From the NCBI GenBank assembly GCA_937934355.1, contig CALGZY010000107.1, forward strand, positions 1 through 10,895: DNA of 10,895 nt, in the 5' to 3' direction. A model generated the notes under the pieces. It saw only the letters and a list, made by a program, of their open reading frames with translations. It ran no database searches and was not told the DNA's origin. How positions within the stretch are numbered: the first letter of the stretch is position 1; every line of letters begins with the position of its first letter. Source of the stretch: an uncultured Collinsella sp. Lineage in GTDB: Bacteria; Actinomycetota; Coriobacteriia; Coriobacteriales; Coriobacteriaceae. Position numbers and translations under genes: made by a program. Positions 7,082 through 10,895 of this stretch are shown piece by piece.

Positions 7082-7525
7082 ATGGAAAAAATCTTTCACG
7101 GCCGCGTCGTTGTCCCCGGAACTGCCCACGCCAAGGCACTTGTCTCTCACGGAGGGCTCAACACACTCGCATCGTTTCAGAAGGCACTGATGTTTGGCGA
7201 CAAAAAGGCCACGTGTTCCGACCAAAACAATCCCGACTTGTACGGCAAACCTTTGGCGGGATGTGCCTTGTGTCTTCCGCAGACTATCGGCTCCACCACA
7301 GGCGGCATGGTGCTCTTCTGCGCCACCAAAATGGGGCGCCAACCCGCATGCCTGCTGTTTTCCAAACCCATTGACAGCCTTGCCGCCGCTGGCGCGATCC
7401 TCTCGGGTGTATGGACCGACACCCCCATGCCCACCATTGACAACCTGGGCGATGAGTTTCTCGATGCTGTGTCGACGGGAGACGCCATCACCGTGACCGA
7501 AGACGGCACGGTCATCGTCGGCTAA
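7082..7525 (+). CDS. Aconitase X small, swivel-domain subunit
   Basis: The 147-residue product matches the DUF126/AcnX swivel domain. It opens with FHGRVVVPGTAHAKALVSHGG. The centre has GKPLAGCALCLPQTIGSTTGG, where a GS-rich loop contributes substrate-binding and catalytic Ser residues in aconitase-type swivel domains. It ends in a short hydrophobic strand, ITVTEDGTVIVG. AGGAAGG overlapping the stop of the large-subunit gene lies nine bases before the ATG, so the pair is probably translated together. A longer open frame extends upstream inside the large-subunit gene but has no family resemblance, so I reject that earlier start. The two Cys in AGCALC are unusual for the loop but not obviously ligands. 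Function depends on assembly with the large subunit. Confidence 0.88.
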   Translation: MEKIFHGRVVVPGTAHAKALVSHGGLNTLASFQKALMFGDKKATCSDQNNPDLYGKPLAGCALCLPQTIGSTTGGMVLFCATKMGRQPACLLFSKPIDSLAAAGAILSGVWTDTPMPTIDNLGDEFLDAVSTGDAITVTEDGTVIVG

Positions 7526-7635
7526 GGCTATCCGACCCGCCGCCCGCAAATGAACAACGTGTTTCGCCATTTCCCACGCGCGGTGCGGGCGATAATCTTG
7601 ACGTATTCGATATACAACACGAAAGGAGTCCCACC
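7526..7635 (+). promoter_or_regulatory. 110-base gap with possible internal promoter before the M20 gene
   Basis: This is the longest gap inside the five-gene run. It holds GATAAT (7591-7596), one mismatch from a -10 consensus, but no convincing -35 at 17 bases. A CGCCCGC/GCGGGCG inverted repeat (7541-7547, 7585-7591) spans the middle. AAAGGAG (7622-7628) is the ribosome binding site for the ATG at 7636. A separate transcript for the peptidase and transporter is possible but not shown. Confidence 0.3.
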
Positions 7636-9057
7636 ATGGGAGCATCGGTATCGGTCGCACAGGGCGCGCCTCTTGATGCAGGCACCTACAAGGCAGACGA
7701 GGCAGCCGTCGAGCGCTTTTGCGAATTGCTGCGCATCCCCACCGTTTCGCGTGAGAACATCGCCGAGCGCGATGATGAGCCCTTCAGCCAGTGGATTCCC
7801 ACGCTTCAGCGACTTTATCCGCATTTCTTTAAAGTCGCCGAGCTCACACGCGTCGACGACTTTGGCATGCTCCTGCGTTGGCCTGGCGCCGATTCCGCCT
7901 TGGACCCCATCGTCATGATGGCGCATCAGGACGTCGTGCCCGTCGAGGGCCAAGACTGGAAGCACGATCCCTTTGGAGCCGAGATCTTCGACGGCGAGAT
8001 CTGGGCCCGCGGATCACTCGACACCAAGTGCATCGTCTCGGCTTTCTTCGAGGCCGCCGAGCATTTGATTGCCCAGGGCTTCGTTCCCCCGCGCGATGTC
8101 TGGTTCTTCTCGAGCGATGGCGAGGAAATCGCCGCACCTACTGCAACCCATGCAGTGCAGTGGCTTCGCGAGCATAACATCCATCCCTACATGGTGCTCG
8201 ATGAGGGTGGCGCCGTGGCAACCGACGCCCCGCTCGGCGTCACCGAACCCGTTGCCATGGTAGGCGTGTCCGAGAAGGGCCACGTCGACCTTGCCGTCAC
8301 GGCGCGCGCCGACGGCGGCCATGCCTCTACGCCTGCGGCAAACGATGCCTGCCGTCTTCTCTGCCGTGTATGCGAGACTATCTCGGCCAACCCCGGCAAG
8401 CCGCAGCTCACGCCCGCCGTCGAGGCCACACTGACCGAGTTGGGTGCCCGTAGCAGCGCGACGTATCAGGCAATCTTTGGCAACCTGTGGCTCACGCGCC
8501 CCGCGGTTACCAAGATTATGGCCGCCAGCCCCGAGACCTCGGCCATGCTGCGCACAACCTATGCGCTCACGCAGCTCGAAGGCTCCAATGCGCACAATGT
8601 GCTGCCACCAGTTGCTCGCGCCAACTTCAACGTGCGCATCGCTCCGTTCGAGACCATCGCCGATGCCGTTGAGCGCGCCCGCAAGCTCGCCGCCCAGCAG
8701 TGCCGCGCCTCGGGCGTAAGCCCCGACCATGTCACCGTCGAAATCAACGAGGCGATTCCCTACACCGAGCCCGCGCCCATCTCGCCTTACGAAAACGATG
8801 CCGCCTTCAACTACATCCATCGCTGCGTGTCGGGTGTCTATCCCGAGGCCGGCTTTGCTCCCTACGTGCAGAACTCCTGTACCGACTCGCGCGAGTTCAA
8901 CGAGATCTGCGGTCGCGTCTACCGCTTCTGCGGCTTTATCTACTCGGGCGAGGCGCGCAAGCTCATCCATGCCGCCAACGAACGCATCGGCGTCGACGTC
9001 TACAAGCGCGGCATCGAATTCTATGTGGCGTTTCTTGCCAACCTCGAACAACTGTAG
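7636..9057 (+). CDS. M20-family zinc metallopeptidase / amidohydrolase
   Basis: The 473-residue product has AAAGGAG seven bases before its ATG. The M20 dimetal-site pattern is complete. His97 is in MMAHQDVVP. Asp129 is the bridging ligand in RGSLDTK. Glu163 and Glu164 in SSDGEEI are the catalytic base and a ligand. Asp189 is in LDEGG. His445 is in LIHAANERIG. Arg419 in TDSREF likely binds the substrate carboxylate. The insert between about residues 200 and 340 is the lid/dimerisation domain. Length and the LDEGG and IHAANERI motifs fit the CPS1/PM20D1-like branch, which cleaves or forms N-acyl amino acids and hydrolyses dipeptides. No signal peptide is visible, so it should act in the cytoplasm. 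It lies between the AcnX genes and an importer, which suggests it releases an amino or hydroxy acid from an imported conjugate or peptide. The substrate is unknown. Confidence 0.9.
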   Translation: MGASVSVAQGAPLDAGTYKADEAAVERFCELLRIPTVSRENIAERDDEPFSQWIPTLQRLYPHFFKVAELTRVDDFGMLLRWPGADSALDPIVMMAHQDVVPVEGQDWKHDPFGAEIFDGEIWARGSLDTKCIVSAFFEAAEHLIAQGFVPPRDVWFFSSDGEEIAAPTATHAVQWLREHNIHPYMVLDEGGAVATDAPLGVTEPVAMVGVSEKGHVDLAVTARADGGHASTPAANDACRLLCRVCETISANPGKPQLTPAVEATLTELGARSSATYQAIFGNLWLTRPAVTKIMAASPETSAMLRTTYALTQLEGSNAHNVLPPVARANFNVRIAPFETIADAVERARKLAAQQCRASGVSPDHVTVEINEAIPYTEPAPISPYENDAAFNYIHRCVSGVYPEAGFAPYVQNSCTDSREFNEICGRVYRFCGFIYSGEARKLIHAANERIGVDVYKRGIEFYVAFLANLEQL

Positions 9058-9061
9058 GACA

Positions 9062-9091
9062 GGAGGGCCGATAGCGCCCCTCCCCGTTTTT
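9062..9091 (+). terminator. Weak terminator or attenuator between peptidase and transporter
   Basis: GGAGGG (9062-9067) pairs with CCCTCC (9078-9083) around a 10-base loop, and a run of five T (9087-9091) follows three bases later. The stem is short. Because the transporter begins only 20 bases after the T run and has its own good ribosome binding site, partial termination that lowers transporter expression seems more likely than a true operon end. Confidence 0.45.
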
Positions 9092-9110
9092 ACCGACCAG
9101 GAGAACCAGC

Positions 9111-10430
9111 ATGACCCAACCAAATCTTAAGCGGGCGGCCCGGCTCGACACCAAGGCCGTCGCCCTCGCCTCCCTACCCTTTATGGGCATGATCAGCTTT
9201 TGGCAGGTCTACGACGGCATCGTTCCCAAGATGCTCACAGGGACCTTTGGCCTATCCAACTCGCTCACCGGCGCGATCATGGCCATCGATAATGTCTTTG
9301 GCCTGTTCCTGCTTCCGCTCTTTGGCATCCTCTCGGACCGCTGCGCAAGCAAACTCGGGCGTCGAACGCCCTTTATCTTGGGCGGCTCCGCGGTGGCAAT
9401 GCTCTCCGTCCCGCTCATCGCGATCGCCAACAACATGGGCAGCCTACCTCTGCTCATTGGCGCGATTATCCTCACGCTTTTTGCAATATGCGCCTACCGC
9501 ACCATGACGGTTGCCATTGTGGCCGATATTACGCCTCGCCCACTTCGAACCAAGGCGGACTCAATCGAAAAGATCGTCGGCTATGCGGGAACGGGCCTTA
9601 TGCTCGTCGCCATCTCGGTCATGGTTCCCAAGGCCGACAAACCCGATTATCTCCCGCTCTTTATCTTGCAGGCCGTCTTTATCCTCGTGTCGGCCGTTGT
9701 CTACGGCGTCTTTGTCCGTGAGCCCGCCCTCGTCGAAAAGATGCGCGAGAAATCGCTGTCCATGGGCATCGACGAGGATCAGATTGACAAAGATGACTCC
9801 CCCGAGGCCGGCGGTAAAAATCGCATTGCAGACGCCGGCGTACGCCGCTCCATCATCATGCTGCTCGCCGCAACGTTTTTCTATTACATGAGCTATAACG
9901 CCATGACCACCAATATCAGCCGTTATGCCGATATGTTCTACGGCATGGAGGGCGGTTCCTATGCCATCATCAATATCGTGACGATTGCAGGCGCGCTGCT
10001 AAGCTACGTACCCCTGGCAAATCTTTCGCTCAAAATCGGCCGTAAAAAGGTCGCCCTGGGCACCGCCGTCATCATGGTTTTATGCCCCGCGCTTCTTTGG
10101 CTGGCACCCGGTTTCTCGCCCGTGCTGTACGGCGTCTTTTTGTTGATGGGCGTTGCGCTGGGCGGCGTGGACCTGTGCGTGTACACGATGATTCTGGAGT
10201 GCTGCAGCTCCCAAAGCGTGGGTCGCTACTCCGGTTACTACTACACCGTGAGCATGGCGGCTCAGGTGGCGACACCGATTCTCTCCGGCATCGTTATGGA
10301 CGTGGCGCCGTCGATGCTCTTCGCCTACATCACGGCAATGGGCATGTTTATGGCCGCGAGCATTGCCGCCGCCAAGCACGGCGATGCCATCTTGATCGAC
10401 GAGGTCGCTCGCCGCGAGGCAGCAAAGTAG
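9111..10430 (+). CDS. MFS transporter, SLC45/sugar-cation symporter-like
   Basis: The 439-residue product has AGGAG seven bases before its ATG and about 12 hydrophobic segments. The first loop carries the MFS signature SDRCASKLGRRTP (Asp76, then GRR at 83-85), and the second half repeats it as SLKIGRKK before segment 9. A charged central loop (EKMREKSLSMGIDEDQIDKDD and on) separates the two six-helix halves. The opening FWQVYDGIVPKMLTGTFGLSNSLTG resembles the SLC45/GPH-like carriers found widely in gut Firmicutes and Actinobacteria, often annotated only as MFS transporters. It probably imports the substrate of the upstream enzymes by cation symport, though export of an end product is possible. 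It is the last gene before a strong terminator. The substrate cannot be read from sequence. Confidence 0.9.
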   Translation: MTQPNLKRAARLDTKAVALASLPFMGMISFWQVYDGIVPKMLTGTFGLSNSLTGAIMAIDNVFGLFLLPLFGILSDRCASKLGRRTPFILGGSAVAMLSVPLIAIANNMGSLPLLIGAIILTLFAICAYRTMTVAIVADITPRPLRTKADSIEKIVGYAGTGLMLVAISVMVPKADKPDYLPLFILQAVFILVSAVVYGVFVREPALVEKMREKSLSMGIDEDQIDKDDSPEAGGKNRIADAGVRRSIIMLLAATFFYYMSYNAMTTNISRYADMFYGMEGGSYAIINIVTIAGALLSYVPLANLSLKIGRKKVALGTAVIMVLCPALLWLAPGFSPVLYGVFLLMGVALGGVDLCVYTMILECCSSQSVGRYSGYYYTVSMAAQVATPILSGIVMDVAPSMLFAYITAMGMFMAASIAAAKHGDAILIDEVARREAAK

Positions 10431-10453
10431 GAGACCGAATTAACTACCGTGCG

Positions 10454-10496
10454 AAAGGGGTCGGATGGGCAAAGCGCCCATCCGACCCCTTTTTCG
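10454..10496. terminator. Strong Rho-independent terminator ending the operon
   Basis: A 17-bp perfect stem pairs 10454-10470 (AAAGGGGTCGGATGGGC) with 10476-10492 around the loop AAAGC, and T residues continue to 10494. It lies 24 bases after the transporter stop. The convergent minus-strand membrane-protein gene ends at 10524, so the hairpin can also stop transcripts from that side, though with fewer T residues. Confidence 0.9.
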
Positions 10497-10523
10497 TTTC
10501 ATCCTCAAGAAGCTTGTCGAAGC

Positions 10524-10847
10524 CTACCCCACCGTGATGGATTCCCCAGTAAAGGTGCTGATGAGCAGCAGGATAAAGAACGCCAAGTAACTGATGCTCA
10601 GCGGGTACGCAATAATCAGGAAGACGACCCAGCCGACATTGGTGTTACCGTCGGCACGGCGTTGCTCGCGATTGCGGCAGAGCCAAATCGTCACGCCAAT
10701 GGCCACAATCAACAGCACAAGTGCCGCTGCCGCCAGTCCAGCAAGCGCAAACATCACGCCAATACTCACAGCAATAACCGGGAGCAGCAGCAAGCCGCAC
10801 CCGCACCCACCCGGACTATACACGGCAGACTGTCGACGTCGTTCCAT
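10524..10847 (-). CDS. Small hypothetical membrane protein
   Basis: The 107-residue product starts at the ATG at 10847, which has GGAG five bases upstream. A GTG two codons earlier would overlap that site. The N-terminus is short and basic (MERRRQSAVYSPGG), followed by a CGCG Cys pair and then hydrophobic stretches at about residues 17-33 and 36-55 (LLLLPVIAVSIGVMFALAG, AAALVLLIVAIGVTIWL). A charged loop (CRNREQRRADGN) follows, then a last hydrophobic segment at about 74-96. This gives two to three membrane helices. I do not recognise the family. The preceding minus-strand gene stops two bases before the ATG, so the two are likely co-transcribed and perhaps translationally coupled. Confidence 0.65.
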   Translation of the reverse strand: MERRRQSAVYSPGGCGCGLLLLPVIAVSIGVMFALAGLAAAALVLLIVAIGVTIWLCRNREQRRADGNTNVGWVVFLIIAYPLSISYLAFFILLLISTFTGESITVG

Positions 10848-10849
10848 CG

Positions 10850-10894
10850 TCACTCCAAGTCAAGCAATCGTTTGTAGACATCGAGGCCCTTGAG
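10850..10894 (-). CDS. C-terminal end of an upstream minus-strand gene (partial)
   Basis: Reading the minus strand from the window edge gives fourteen codons, LKGLDVYKRLLDLE, then TGA at 10850-10852. The stop lies two bases before the ATG of the membrane-protein gene, and the ribosome binding site of that gene overlaps the final codons. This spacing is typical of an operon. The fragment is too short to assign a product and could be chance. Confidence 0.4.
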   Translation of the reverse strand, partial: LKGLDVYKRLLDLE

Positions 10895-10895
10895 T

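Noticed and set aside
5767..7627. Identical 12-mer AACACGAAAGGA before the AcnX large-subunit gene and the M20 gene
   Set aside because: It contains the ribosome binding site, and such leaders are probably common in this genome, so it is not evidence of a specific regulatory repeat.
7037..7660. 207-codon minus-strand frame opposite the AcnX small subunit
   Set aside because: It spans the swivel-domain gene and the following gap with no family resemblance.
8014..9123. 369-codon open frame on the minus strand
   Set aside because: It is antisense to the M20 gene, whose active-site motifs prove the plus-strand frame. Its Gly/Val/Asp-rich sequence is a codon-bias artefact.
3447..10430. Bile-acid-inducible (bai) operon, suggested by the FadH/BaiCD-like reductase
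   Set aside because: No BaiB CoA ligase, BaiE dehydratase, BaiA dehydrogenase or BaiF transferase is present; the shared feature is only a broad reductase family.
1..10895. CRISPR arrays, tRNA or rRNA genes, insertion sequences, prophage genes
   Set aside because: I looked for spaced repeats, clover-leaf patterns, transposase motifs and terminal inverted repeats and found none.

Overview
The window is high-GC DNA, rich in GAC, GCC and CGC codons, with Shine-Dalgarno sites of the AAAGGA/GGAGG type. Every gene resembles those of gut Coriobacteriia, and Collinsella or a close relative is my best guess. That assignment rests on remembered protein style and codon usage, not on a database search. 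There are no rRNA or tRNA genes, no CRISPR arrays and no insertion sequences. Genes are densely packed in both orientations and strong hairpin terminators separate the blocks.

Layout. (1) Bases 2-802 (+) hold the 3'-terminal part of a secreted cell-wall hydrolase: a coiled coil, an Asn/Ser-rich linker and a lysozyme-like C-terminal domain. A GC hairpin at 813-838 ends it and also serves the convergent kinase gene. (2) Bases 3224 down to 842 (-) hold three co-directional genes: a membrane-anchored FxLYD-type protein, a small helix-turn-helix protein, and a Ser/Thr protein kinase with three C-terminal membrane segments. This looks like a signalling cluster. (3) Bases 3225-3446 are a divergent intergenic region with two inverted repeats and a possible promoter. 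(4) Bases 3447-10430 (+) hold five genes in one direction: an enoate-reductase/FadH-like FMN-FAD-4Fe4S oxidoreductase, the large and small subunits of an aconitase-X (AcnX) dehydratase, an M20 metallopeptidase and an MFS transporter. A 17-bp-stem terminator follows at 10454-10496. (5) Bases 10847 down to 10524 (-) encode a small hypothetical membrane protein, preceded by the last codons of another minus-strand gene that runs off the window.

The most interesting part is block 4. My reading is that it is a catabolic or respiratory-sink locus. The transporter would import a conjugate, the M20 enzyme would cut an amide or peptide bond, AcnX would remove water from a hydroxy acid, and the flavin/Fe-S reductase would reduce the resulting C=C bond with NAD(P)H. 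Together these steps would remove a hydroxyl group reductively. The protein families are visible in the sequence. The shared substrate and the order of steps are inference. An AcnX enzyme next to an enoate-reductase-like protein is a combination I cannot match to a pathway I know.
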